Shown: positions 50,811-58,916, numbered from the stretch's first letter. The stretch is 64,000 bases of DNA from Propionibacteriales bacterium (GCA_026392465.1 JAPLCA010000030.1:310001-374000); one strand, 5' to 3'. Notes: generated by a model from the sequence alone, not told the origin. Program-made: numbers and translations.

Positions 50811-51480
50811 GCTGTGCTTGCTGGTGCGCTGCTTCCGGGGGCTTGTCGTGCTGGTGCGCTGCCGCAGGGGGTCTGGGGTTGCTGGTGCGCTGCCGTAGGG
50901 GGCCTGGGGTTGCTGGTGCGCTGCCTCGGCCTTCGCTGCGGGTGGTCTCCGAAAGGGCCTCGACCGGGCGGCTGGGCGGGAGCTGGTCTGGGGTCTCGGG
51001 CTGTGGCCCGCGCTGTGGGACGCAAGAATCTGCGTTCGTGCGCTGGGACTCGAAGGATGCTGCGTTTGCTACGGGATCCCGTGGTGAACGCAGAAGCGTT
51101 CGGTCTGGTTCGCGTGAATGCAGAATCTTGGGTGCCGTTTGCGTTGGGGGACGAAGGATTCTTCTTTCTCGTGGACCGTTCCACGAGAAAGAAGAATCCT
51201 TCACACCCCTCGCCCCCTGGGCGGTGGATGCGCCACCTGTAGAGCGCTCAGAAGGTTGCGGATCCACCGCTGGCACGCACGAACGCAGAATCTTGCGTCC
51301 ACAGCGCGGGCCACAGCCCGAGAACCCAAACCACCGGCCCGCCAGCCGCCCGGTCGAGGCCCTTTCGGAGACCACACCCAGCGAGGGCCGAAGCAGCGCA
51401 GCGGCAAGCACACGACCCCCGCAGGCAGCGCACCAGCAACCCCAGACCACCACAGCCAGCGCAGCGGCAAGCACACGACG
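50811..51480. repeat. Palindromic repeat element, copy B
   Basis: It fills the 749-bp gap between the polA start and the GNAT gene; no gene is seen. The core 50947-51370 is closely similar to the core of element A, with the same terminal inverted repeats and internal hairpins (main one 51153-51202). The outer left arm has four tandem ~31-bp units containing GCTGGTGCGCTGC (from 50820, 50850, 50881 and 50912). The right arm (51371-51480) carries inverted, partly decayed copies (e.g. 51425-51437). These arm units are unrelated to those of copy A. Confidence 0.88.
51153..51202. repeat. Conserved 23-bp hairpin inside element B
   Basis: Arms 51153-51175 and 51180-51202 pair perfectly around a four-base loop. 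It is the counterpart of 47736-47785, with one compensated base pair. Confidence 0.85.
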
Positions 51481-51506
51481 CGCCCGGCGACGAAGGAGCG
51501 CCGACC

Positions 51507-52118
51507 TCAGACCCGCCCGGAGCGGCGGTCGTCCTGACGACGACGCAGGGTGCGACGGACAGCGATGAGCTTGCCGGTGTCGCGCGAGTGGGTGGCCTTG
51601 GAGCTGAGCCGGGAGCGCAGGCGGCTGGCCTGGATCGCGCGGACGGCGGCGACCTGGGTGAAGCCGATCTTGGTCAGGTAGCGGTGCGGCTCGCGCGCCA
51701 TGAGCGGGATGGCGGCGACCACGATCTCGCAGGCGTTCTCCTCGCCGTACGTCGCGGCCGCCGACAGCAGCGTCGCGGCGACGTTGCGACGACGGTGGCG
51801 CGGGGACACCTGGATGTCGGTGACGATGAGGATGGGGGTGAGCGTGATCGGTGTGAGGGTGCTCAGGTCGCACACCGTCGCGCCGACGATCTCGCCCTCG
51901 ACGAGCGCGACGATGATGCGCTTGCCGGGCTTGGCGAGGGTCTGCTCGATCGCCGACGCCGCCTCCGTGGCGCTCGGCTCACGGAACAGCGACTGGTAGG
52001 AGAACGCCTCCGCGCCCTCCTCGTCGCTCACCGCGGCCGACTCCGCCCACAGGGCGACGAGCTCCGCCGCGTCCTCGGGCACCGCGTCGCGCATCACGAT
52101 CGGCGAGCGAGTGGCCAT
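51507..52118 (-). CDS. GNAT-family N-acetyltransferase
   Basis: A 203-residue protein with a GNAT fold (about 7-150). The acetyl-CoA-binding loop is VSPRHRRRNVAATLLSAA (Q/RxxGxG/A-type, here RRRNVA) near 105-120, preceded by the ILIVTDIQV strand. The last ~45 residues are very Arg/Ser-rich and run up to the edge of palindromic element B. The extension may be acquired read-through of the element flank. The substrate is unknown. The start ATG at 52118 is the only reasonable one. Confidence 0.82.
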   Translation of the reverse strand: MATRSPIVMRDAVPEDAAELVALWAESAAVSDEEGAEAFSYQSLFREPSATEAASAIEQTLAKPGKRIIVALVEGEIVGATVCDLSTLTPITLTPILIVTDIQVSPRHRRRNVAATLLSAAATYGEENACEIVVAAIPLMAREPHRYLTKIGFTQVAAVRAIQASRLRSRLSSKATHSRDTGKLIAVRRTLRRRQDDRRSGRV

Positions 52119-52213
52119 GACGTCCTCGGCGGGTGTCGGGCGCGACCCGGGTGGACGGCTGTCACCATGGCCCGGTCGGGTCGTGCGATGTTCAACGAGC
52201 GAGAGGAGCCTAC

Positions 52214-52957
52214 ATGTTCGTGGGTGGCGGCACGCTCACCAACGTGGCCACCGTGCTCGTCGGCTCCGGGTTGGGCCTGCTGGTCGGCCACCGCCTGCCC
52301 GAACGCGTCCGCACCACGGTCACCTCGGCCCTCGGTCTCGTCACCCTGCTCATCGCCGCCGACGCCGCCCTCGCGGTCCGCAGCGACGCCCTCGTCGACG
52401 CGACGCCACGAGGCGCACCGACGCTGATCGTCCTCGGCTCGCTGCTCGTCGGCGGGGTCGTCGGCTCCCTGCTGCGCCTGGAGGACCGGCTGGAGTCGTT
52501 CGGCGGAGTGCTCCAGCGCGCCCTGTCGCGGGGCGACGGCGGCGACCGCGACCGGTTCGTCCAGGGGTTCGTCGTCGCCTCGCTCGTGTTCTGCGTAGGG
52601 CCCCTCACGATCCTCGGATCGATCAACGAGGGGCTCGGCCGCGGAGCGGACCAGCTGCTCCTGAAGTCAGCCCTCGACGGCTTCGCGGCGCTCGCCTTCG
52701 CCGCCGCGCTGGGCGTCGGGGTGATGGCCTCCGCCCTCGCCGTGCTGGTCGTCCAGGGGTCGCTGACACTGGTCGGGCTGGCGCTCGGCGAGGCGCTGCC
52801 GGCCGCCCATCTCGACGCGCTGGGCGCCACCGGCGGGCTGGTCCTCGTGGGGGTCGCGCTGCGCCTGCTCGACCTCAAGGCCCTGCCCGTCGCCGACCTG
52901 CTGCCCGCCCTCCTCGTGGCGCCGCTGCTCACGCAGCTCGCTGTCTCGCTGGCCTGA
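52214..52957 (+). CDS. DUF554 family membrane protein
   Basis: A 247-residue hydrophobic protein with about seven spans. It shows the DUF554 (PF04474) pattern: the N-terminal GGGTLTNVATVLVGSGLGLLVG, the central FVQGFVVASLVFCVGPLTILGSINEGL and the KSALDGFAALAFAAALGVGV block. The function is unknown, probably transport. The ATG has GAGAGGAG five bases upstream. It stands between the divergent GNAT gene and the liv operon. Confidence 0.9.
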   Translation: MFVGGGTLTNVATVLVGSGLGLLVGHRLPERVRTTVTSALGLVTLLIAADAALAVRSDALVDATPRGAPTLIVLGSLLVGGVVGSLLRLEDRLESFGGVLQRALSRGDGGDRDRFVQGFVVASLVFCVGPLTILGSINEGLGRGADQLLLKSALDGFAALAFAAALGVGVMASALAVLVVQGSLTLVGLALGEALPAAHLDALGATGGLVLVGVALRLLDLKALPVADLLPALLVAPLLTQLAVSLA

Positions 52958-53022
52958 GCGGACTTCACAGAACTGTTACCTGTGGACTCTCACGAAGGGG
53001 CCACCTCGGACCCTGGCGGGGA

Positions 53023-53028
53023 TATAGT
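53023..53028 (+). promoter_or_regulatory. -10 box of the liv operon
   Basis: TATAGT lies in the centre of a GGGGA/TCCCC dyad, about 43 nt upstream of the livH start by predicted initiation. No convincing -35 is seen. Confidence 0.5.
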
Positions 53029-53077
53029 CCCCGGGACGACGGCGCCACAAGCGCTGCCCGAACTCCAGGAGTCCTGC

Positions 53078-54418
53078 GTGCGACTGACATCCAAGGTCCT
53101 CGTGTCGGCGTTCCTGGCGTGTCTGGTCGTCCTGGTGCCTCTCGGCGCCTCGGCCACCAGCACGCCCACGCCCAGCGCGAGCCCGACGGCGCCCACGGCG
53201 CCGGCCACCCCGCCGGACGGCGCCTACATCGGCGTCACGCTGCAGAACAGCGGTGACGACAAGGCCCCGATCCCCGGAGCGACGCTGAGCGTCGCGTCCG
53301 CCTCCGGCACCGAGGTCGGCGAGGCGGTGACCGACCCGAACGGACGCGCCTTCATCGCGATCCCGGAGCGCGGCAGCTACGTCGTCACCCTCGACACCGA
53401 CACGCTGCCGGCGGGGATCCAGTTCGGCGGCAGCAACAAGCGCACCGTCGACGCGCTCCTGGACGGCGGCAACTTCGCCCAGTTCCAGATCGGCGTCGTC
53501 GAGCAGGCGGGTCCGTCGCTCGGCGAGCGCTTCTCCGGCGCCATGGTCAACGGCGTCAAGTTCGGGCTGATCATCGCGCTCGCCGCGCTCGGCCTCTCGC
53601 TGATCTTCGGCACGACGAAGCTCACCAACTTCGCGCACGGCGAGATCATCACCTTCGGCGCGATCGCCACCTACGTCGCCAACCGCGCGTTCGGGCTGCC
53701 GGTCATCCTCGCCATCGTCGTGGCGGTGCTCGCCTCGGCCGCGTTCGGCTGGCTGCAGGACAAGTTCCTGTGGAAGCCGCTGCGCAGCAAGGGCATCGGC
53801 ATCATCGCGATGATGATCGTCTCGATCGGCTTCGGCCTGCTGCTGCGCAACCTGTTCCAGTACTTCTTCGGCGGCTCGCGCGAGTCGCTCTCGCAGTACG
53901 TCAACCAGACGCGCCAGTCCTACGGACCGTTCCAGCTGGCCGACAAGGAGATCGCGATCATGGCGGTCTCGATCGTCGTGCTCACCATCACCTGCGTCGT
54001 CCTCATGCGCACGCGGCTGGGCAAGTCGATGCGTGCGGTGGCCGACAACCCGGCGCTCTCGGCGTCCTCCGGCCTGCGGGTCGACGGCGTCGTCCGCTCC
54101 GTCTGGGTGCTCGGCTGCGCGCTCACCGGGCTCTCCGGCGGTCTGCTGGCCGTCAACAGCCAGGTCAACTTCCTCATGGGCTTCAAGCTGCTGCTGCTCG
54201 TGTTCGCCGCGGTGACCCTCGGCGGTCTCGGCACCATCTGGGGTGCGCTGATCGGGTCGATGATCATCGGCATCATGGTCGAGGTCGGCACCCTGCAGAT
54301 CGGCATCTGGCCCGGTGTCCCCTCGTCCATCAAGGAGGTCGGCGCCCTCGTGGTGCTCATCCTCATCCTGCTGATCAGGCCCCAGGGCATCCTGGGCCGC
54401 GCCGAGCGGATCGGCTGA
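53078..54418 (+). CDS. livH: Branched-chain amino acid ABC permease LivH with extra exported domain
   Basis: A 446-residue protein, ~150 longer than standard LivH. Residues 1-25 are a signal peptide (LVSAFLACLVVLVPLGASA). They are followed by a Thr/Pro/Ser/Ala linker, then an Ig-like or carboxypeptidase-regulatory-like beta domain (about 45-140, with PIPGATLSVASASGTEVGEAVTDPNGRAFIAIPERGSYVVTL). A normal LivH permease follows from ~155, with TKLTNFAHGEIITFGA. So a substrate-side domain is fused to the permease. The GTG at 53078 has AGGAG six bases upstream and begins a proper signal peptide; upstream in-frame codons are leader. Confidence 0.9.
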   Translation: MRLTSKVLVSAFLACLVVLVPLGASATSTPTPSASPTAPTAPATPPDGAYIGVTLQNSGDDKAPIPGATLSVASASGTEVGEAVTDPNGRAFIAIPERGSYVVTLDTDTLPAGIQFGGSNKRTVDALLDGGNFAQFQIGVVEQAGPSLGERFSGAMVNGVKFGLIIALAALGLSLIFGTTKLTNFAHGEIITFGAIATYVANRAFGLPVILAIVVAVLASAAFGWLQDKFLWKPLRSKGIGIIAMMIVSIGFGLLLRNLFQYFFGGSRESLSQYVNQTRQSYGPFQLADKEIAIMAVSIVVLTITCVVLMRTRLGKSMRAVADNPALSASSGLRVDGVVRSVWVLGCALTGLSGGLLAVNSQVNFLMGFKLLLLVFAAVTLGGLGTIWGALIGSMIIGIMVEVGTLQIGIWPGVPSSIKEVGALVVLILILLIRPQGILGRAERIG

Positions 54419-54429
54419 AAGGGACTCCC

Positions 54430-55425
54430 ATGGACTTCGGAAGCATCCTCAGCGCGGCACTCTCCTCGGCCCTCGGGCCGCAGGCGATCGTGTTCGCCCT
54501 GGCCGCCATCGGCCTCAACATCCACTTCGGCTACACCGGCCTGCTGAACTTCGGCCAGGCCGGGTTCATGGCGGTCGGTGCCTACGGCCTCGCCGTCACC
54601 GTCGTCACCTACGACCAGTCGTTCTGGCTCGGCGTGGTCGTCGCGCTCGTCGCACCGGTCGTCCTCGCGCTGGTGCTCGGCGTGCCGACCCTGCGCCTGC
54701 GCGCCGACTACCTGGCCATCGCGACGATCGCGACGGCCGAGATCCTGCGTCTCGTCTTCGGTGCCGTGGAGACCCGCGAGGTCTTCGGCGGATCCAACGG
54801 CCTCACCGGCTTCGCCAAGACGTTCCAGGACCTCAACCCCTACAGCGGCCCCCTGGACCTCGGCATCATCCGGTTCCGTCCCGACGACCTCTGGTCGCTC
54901 ACGGTCGGCTGGATCCTCGTCGCCCTCGGCTGCCTCTTCGTGTGGCTGCTCATGCGCAGCCCGTGGGGCCGCGTGCTGCGCTCCATCCGCGAGGACGAGG
55001 ACGCCGTGCGCTCGCTCGGCAAGAACGTGTTCGCCTACAAGATGCAGGCGCTGATCCTCGGTGGTGTCTTCGGTGGCCTCGCCGGTCTGTTCTTCGCCGT
55101 GAAGCAGGCCTCGGTGGTCCCGAGCGACTACTCCACCAACATCACGTTCTACGCGTACACCGCCCTGCTCATCGGCGGCGCGGCCCGCGTCCTGGGCCCG
55201 GTCGTCGGCGCGATGATCTTCTGGTTCCTCATGGCCGGCATCGGCGCGTTCTTCAGCCAGGCCACCGCCGGCAGCGACCCGCTCATCCCCACCTGGGCGA
55301 TGAGCGACATCCAGGCCAGCCTGGTCCGACTCATCCTCGTCGGCCTGGGCCTCATGCTCCTGATGATCTACCGACCGCAGGGGATCTTCGGCGACCGGAA
55401 GGAGCTGGCGATCGATGCCCGCTGA
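54430..55425 (+). CDS. livM: Branched-chain amino acid ABC permease LivM
   Basis: A 331-residue permease with eight to nine spans. The LivM signatures LNIHFGYTGLLNFGQAGFMAVGAYG and SPWGRVLRSIREDEDAVRSLGKNVF (the cytoplasmic coupling region) are present. It pairs with LivH to form the membrane channel of the importer. The start is 11 nt after livH, and it overlaps livG by 11 nt. This is a tight operon. Confidence 0.95.
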   Translation: MDFGSILSAALSSALGPQAIVFALAAIGLNIHFGYTGLLNFGQAGFMAVGAYGLAVTVVTYDQSFWLGVVVALVAPVVLALVLGVPTLRLRADYLAIATIATAEILRLVFGAVETREVFGGSNGLTGFAKTFQDLNPYSGPLDLGIIRFRPDDLWSLTVGWILVALGCLFVWLLMRSPWGRVLRSIREDEDAVRSLGKNVFAYKMQALILGGVFGGLAGLFFAVKQASVVPSDYSTNITFYAYTALLIGGAARVLGPVVGAMIFWFLMAGIGAFFSQATAGSDPLIPTWAMSDIQASLVRLILVGLGLMLLMIYRPQGIFGDRKELAIDAR

Positions 55426-56317
55426 CACCACCCCCACGACCGACCCGCTCGCAGGGGTCGCGAACACGCCCGGTGTGAAGAAGCCCGACGCGATCCTCGT
55501 CGGCTCCTCCATCACCCGGCAGTTCGGCGGCCTGAAGGCCGTCGACGTCGAGCACGTCGAGATCCAGCGGGGTGTCATCACCGCGCTGATCGGCCCGAAC
55601 GGCGCCGGCAAGACGACGCTGTTCAACCTGCTCACGGGCTTCGACGCCCCGGACACCGGCGAGTGGTCGTTCAACGGCCAGTCGCTGCAGAAGGTGCCGG
55701 CCTACAAGGTCGCCCGTCGCGGCATGGTGCGCACGTTCCAGCTGACGAAGGTGCTGTCGCGCCTCACCGTCATCGAGAACATGCGGCTCGGCGCGACGGG
55801 CCAGCGGGGCGAGCGCTTCTGGTCCGCCCCGTTCCGTGCGCTCTGGTCGGGCCAGGAGGACTCGATCACCGAGCGCGCCGACGAGCTGCTCGCGCGATTC
55901 AAGCTCGACGCCAAGCGCGAGGACTTCGCCGGCTCCCTCTCCGGCGGCCAGCGCAAGCTGCTCGAGATGGCCCGCTCGCTCATGGTCGACCCCGAGCTGA
56001 TCATGCTCGACGAGCCGATGGCCGGCGTGAACCCGGCCCTCAAGCAGTCGCTGCTCGGTCACGTGAAGTCGCTGCGCGACGAGGGCCGCACGGTCCTCTT
56101 CGTCGAGCACGACATGGACATGGTGCGCGACATCTCCGACTGGGTCATCGTCATGGCCCAGGGCAAGATCGTCGCGGAGGGCACCCCGGACCAGGTGATG
56201 TCCGACCAGGCCGTCATCGACGCCTACCTGGGCGCTCACCACGACACCGACATCACCGAGCTGGACGAGACCGAGCTCGAGCAGGCCACCGAGGCCGAGC
56301 TCGACCAGGAGGCCTGA
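55415..56317 (+). CDS. livG: Branched-chain amino acid ABC ATPase LivG
   Basis: A 300-residue ATPase. Walker A GPNGAGKTT is near residue 60, signature LSGGQRKLLEMARSL near 176 and Walker B LIMLDEP near 195, with the switch His in FVEHDMD. It is longer than E. coli LivG by an N-terminal Thr/Pro stretch and a C-terminal acidic tail. It overlaps livM by 11 nt and is 1 nt from livF. Confidence 0.95.
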   Translation: MPADTTPTTDPLAGVANTPGVKKPDAILVGSSITRQFGGLKAVDVEHVEIQRGVITALIGPNGAGKTTLFNLLTGFDAPDTGEWSFNGQSLQKVPAYKVARRGMVRTFQLTKVLSRLTVIENMRLGATGQRGERFWSAPFRALWSGQEDSITERADELLARFKLDAKREDFAGSLSGGQRKLLEMARSLMVDPELIMLDEPMAGVNPALKQSLLGHVKSLRDEGRTVLFVEHDMDMVRDISDWVIVMAQGKIVAEGTPDQVMSDQAVIDAYLGAHHDTDITELDETELEQATEAELDQEA

Positions 56318-56318
56318 C

Positions 56319-57143
56319 ATGTCAGAGATCCACGAGTCGGGCCAGGACGTCGGCCGCGAGGCGGCCCGCGACGCGAACTTCGCCGAGGAGCGCGCGAAGC
56401 ACGAGGAGGGCGCCGACGGTGCGATCCTGCGCGCCGACGGCCTCGTCGCCGGATACCTGCCGGGCGTCAACATCCTCAACAGCGCCGACCTGTACTGCCA
56501 GCCCGGCGAGCTCGTCGGCATCATCGGCCCGAACGGCGCCGGCAAGTCGACGTTGCTCAAGTCGCTGTTCGGCCTGGTGACGATCCACGAGGGCAGCGTG
56601 ACGCTGAAGGGTGAGAAGATCACCAACCAGCGCGCGGACCAGCTGGTCACGAAGGGCATCGGGTTCGTCCCGCAGACGAACAACGTGTTCCCGAGCCTGA
56701 CCATCGAGGAGAACCTCGAGATGGGCTGCTACCAGGCGCCGAAGACGTTCACGGAGCGGTTCGCGTTCGTGACCGACCTGTTCCCCCGCCTCGGCGAGCG
56801 TCGCAAGCAGCGCGCCGGGTCGCTGTCCGGTGGTGAGCGCCAGATGGTCGCCATGGGTCGCGCCCTGATGATGGACCCGCAGGTGCTGCTGCTCGACGAG
56901 CCGTCCGCCGGCCTCTCCCCCGTCCTCCAGGACGAGGTGTTCGTGCAGACGCGCAACATCAACAAGGCCGGCGTCTCGGTGATCATGGTCGAGCAGAACG
57001 CCAAGCGCTGCCTGCAGATCTGCGACCGCGGCTACGTGCTCGACCAGGGCCGCTCCGCCTACTCCGGCACCGGCCGCTCGCTCGGCAACGACCCGAAGGT
57101 CGTCGAGCTGTACCTCGGCACGCTGGGCAAGAAGGCGAGCTGA
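56319..57143 (+). CDS. livF: Branched-chain amino acid ABC ATPase LivF
   Basis: A 274-residue ATPase. Walker A GPNGAGKST is near residue 70, signature LSGGERQMVAMGRAL near 167 and Walker B LLLDEPSAGL near 187. An acidic ~35-residue N-terminal extension precedes the domain. It forms the heterodimeric motor with LivG. It ends the operon; a perfect hairpin terminator follows 22 nt after the stop. Confidence 0.95.
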   Translation: MSEIHESGQDVGREAARDANFAEERAKHEEGADGAILRADGLVAGYLPGVNILNSADLYCQPGELVGIIGPNGAGKSTLLKSLFGLVTIHEGSVTLKGEKITNQRADQLVTKGIGFVPQTNNVFPSLTIEENLEMGCYQAPKTFTERFAFVTDLFPRLGERRKQRAGSLSGGERQMVAMGRALMMDPQVLLLDEPSAGLSPVLQDEVFVQTRNINKAGVSVIMVEQNAKRCLQICDRGYVLDQGRSAYSGTGRSLGNDPKVVELYLGTLGKKAS

Positions 57144-57165
57144 CCGCTCCGCACCTGCTCGACCC

Positions 57166-57199
57166 CGAAGGCCCCCGACGTGAGCGTCGGGGGCCTTCG
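57166..57199 (+). terminator. Terminator of the livHMGF operon
   Basis: A perfect 15-bp stem (57166-57180 with 57185-57199) with loop TGAG. Confidence 0.85.
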
Positions 57200-57215
57200 C
57201 ACGTGTGCGAGGAGA

Positions 57216-57423
57216 GATTCCCAGGTCGACCTGGGAATCCCCCGCGAGACACGGTTCTCTCCCCGGCTGCCCGGTTTCCTCCCACGAGGCACGGTTCTCC
57301 CAGCCACGCACGGAGACCTTTCCGTGCCTGGCTGAGGAAACCGGGCCTGGCGACCGCGCCGCGCTGCCTACGAGGCGTCCGGCGGTCCTGCGGCGGTGAG
57401 ATTCCCAGGTCGACCTGGGAATC
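57216..57423. repeat. Composite palindrome repeat, copy 2
   Basis: Two perfect 24-bp palindromes (half-site GATTCCCAGGTC), at 57216-57239 and 57400-57423, flank a larger hairpin. GCCCGGTTTCCTC (57269-57281) pairs with 57334-57346. Nested inside is CAGCCACGCACGG (57301-57313), pairing with 57322-57334 (one mismatch). The palindrome-hairpin-palindrome order and the CAGCCACGCACGG arm match copy 1 at 4930-5033. It lies between convergent livF and livK. The rest of the 441-bp gap holds two terminators and a class 2 palindrome. Confidence 0.85.
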
Positions 57424-57478
57424 CCTGACTCACCCCAGGAGTCACCCGCAGGTGAGTGAGGGAGAACCAGGGTGGGCT

Positions 57479-57508
57479 GCTGGTTCCCATCAGCTCATGG
57501 GAACCAGC
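57479..57508. repeat. Class 2 palindrome near livK
   Basis: GCTGGTTCCCAT (57479-57490) pairs perfectly with 57497-57508 around CAGCTC. It shares the TTCCCAT...ATGGGAA core with the palindrome at 29722-29745. Confidence 0.75.
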
Positions 57509-57527
57509 GAGGTGGTGCCAGACATGA

Positions 57528-57558
57528 CGAGGCCCCCGGGTGGAACCCGGGGGCCTCG
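57528..57558 (-). terminator. Terminator of livK
   Basis: A 14-bp perfect stem (57528-57541 with 57545-57558) with a three-base loop, 26 nt beyond the livK stop. Confidence 0.85.
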
Positions 57559-57584
57559 TGCGGGACGTGCTCGACGTCAGTGGC

Positions 57585-58859
57585 TCAGATCGTGCCGCTG
57601 ATGTAGTCGACCGCCTTGTAGGTGTTGTCGGCGCCGTACTCGTAGATGCCGATGGAGGCGGCCGTCGGGCTGCCCGTTTCACCCAGCTCGATCGGACCGG
57701 AGACACCGTCGTAGTCGATGTCCTTGCCGTCCTTCAGGAGCGCGGCGCAGTCCTTGAACGTCGTGCACTTCTCGCCGCCCTCGGTGATGCCGGGGATCTC
57801 CTTGGCGATCTTGTCGCCCGCGTCGCTGTCGGCCTTGATGGCCGCGAGCGCCGACACGACGACCGCGTCGTAGGACTCGGCCGCGTAGGAGTAGTCCTTC
57901 AGCTTCGGGTCGACCTCGAGGAGGCGCTTCTTGAAGTCACCGGAGGTCTCGGCGCCGGGGATGGTGCCCTTGGTGCCCTTGAGCGTGCCCTCGGGCAGCT
58001 TGCCGCTGTAGTCGGCCGTGTTGCCGTCGACGAAGTAGGTCGGGACCTTCTGCGGGCCGACGTCGGCCTGCACCAGCTGCGGGATGATCGTCGTCGTCTC
58101 CTCGAAGGCGACCAGCACGATCGCGTCCGGCTTGCTGTCGGCGACCTCCTGGACCTGCGAGTCGTAGGACTGGGCGTTCTCGCCGTAGAAGACGGTCGCG
58201 GCGACCTTGGAGCCGGCGCTCTCGAGACCCTTCTTGATCTCCGCGGCGAGCGTCTGGCCGTAGGCGTCCTGGCGGGCCAGGATGGCGACGTTCTGACGAC
58301 CGTCCTGGACGAGCAGGTTCGCCATCACGGCACCCTGCAGGATGTCCGAGGGCGCGGTGCGGAAGTAGAGGTCGGGCTTCGCGTAGTCGCCCTTGTCGAA
58401 GTCGGTCGACGTGTTGGCGGGCGAGAACATGACCGTGCCCGCCGACATGATCTTGTCGATGACCGTCATGGAGACGCCCGAGGAGGCGGCGCCGACGATG
58501 ACGTCGGAACCGGCGTCGAGCAGCTTGTCGGTCTCGGCGGGTGCGATGCCCGAGTCGGTGTCGCCCGAGTCGCCCTTGACGCCCTTGACGGGCTTGCCCA
58601 GCACGCCGCCGTCGGCGTTGATGTCCTTGATCGCGAGGTCGACGCCCGCGAACTCCGGCGGGCCGAGGAACGCGAGGCTGCCGGTCTGCGGGAGCAGGGT
58701 ACCGATCGTCAGCGTGCCGTCGGCCTTGGAGGCCGAGGCCTTGTCGCCGCTGTCGCTGCTGTCGTCGTCGCTGCCGCTGCCTCCACCACAGGCGGCGAGC
58801 ACGAGCGCGCCGGCCGCGGCGACCGCGGCGAGCCGCATGGTCCTGGTACTGCGCTTCAT
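57585..58859 (-). CDS. livK: Branched-chain amino acid ABC substrate-binding lipoprotein
   Basis: A 424-residue periplasmic-binding-protein type I lipoprotein. The signal peptide ends in the lipobox LAAC with Cys24 for lipidation, followed by a Gly/Ser/Asp-rich linker. The ligand-binding fold (about 50-424) starts with LTIGTLLPQTGSLAFLGPPEFAGVDLAIKDINADGG. It should capture branched-chain or related amino acids for LivHMGF, encoded convergently next door. Having its own promoter and terminator allows a higher copy number than the permease. The ATG has GGAGGA three bases upstream. Confidence 0.93.
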   Translation of the reverse strand: MKRSTRTMRLAAVAAAGALVLAACGGGSGSDDDSSDSGDKASASKADGTLTIGTLLPQTGSLAFLGPPEFAGVDLAIKDINADGGVLGKPVKGVKGDSGDTDSGIAPAETDKLLDAGSDVIVGAASSGVSMTVIDKIMSAGTVMFSPANTSTDFDKGDYAKPDLYFRTAPSDILQGAVMANLLVQDGRQNVAILARQDAYGQTLAAEIKKGLESAGSKVAATVFYGENAQSYDSQVQEVADSKPDAIVLVAFEETTTIIPQLVQADVGPQKVPTYFVDGNTADYSGKLPEGTLKGTKGTIPGAETSGDFKKRLLEVDPKLKDYSYAAESYDAVVVSALAAIKADSDAGDKIAKEIPGITEGGEKCTTFKDCAALLKDGKDIDYDGVSGPIELGETGSPTAASIGIYEYGADNTYKAVDYISGTI

Positions 58860-58910
58860 TGATCCTCCGGGAACTCTGGTCCGACCCCCGACGGGTCGAG
58901 CCGTAGGACG

Positions 58911-58916
58911 AAACTA
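58911..58916 (-). promoter_or_regulatory. -10 box of livK
   Basis: On the minus strand it reads TAGTTT, giving a ~45-nt leader. No clear -35. Confidence 0.4.

Noticed and set aside
50811-50946. CRISPR-like direct repeats in the outer arm of element B
   Set aside because: The ~31-bp units are contiguous tandem repeats with no unique spacers, and no cas genes are present.
47529-51370. Integron attC sites or a composite transposon around polA
   Set aside because: No integrase or transposase gene, no attC-type R boxes, and the enclosed gene is essential-type core polA in normal context.
52982-53077. livH starting at 52982
   Set aside because: The extra 32 residues precede a normal signal peptide and overlap the -10 box; the GTG at 53078 has a good ribosome-binding site.
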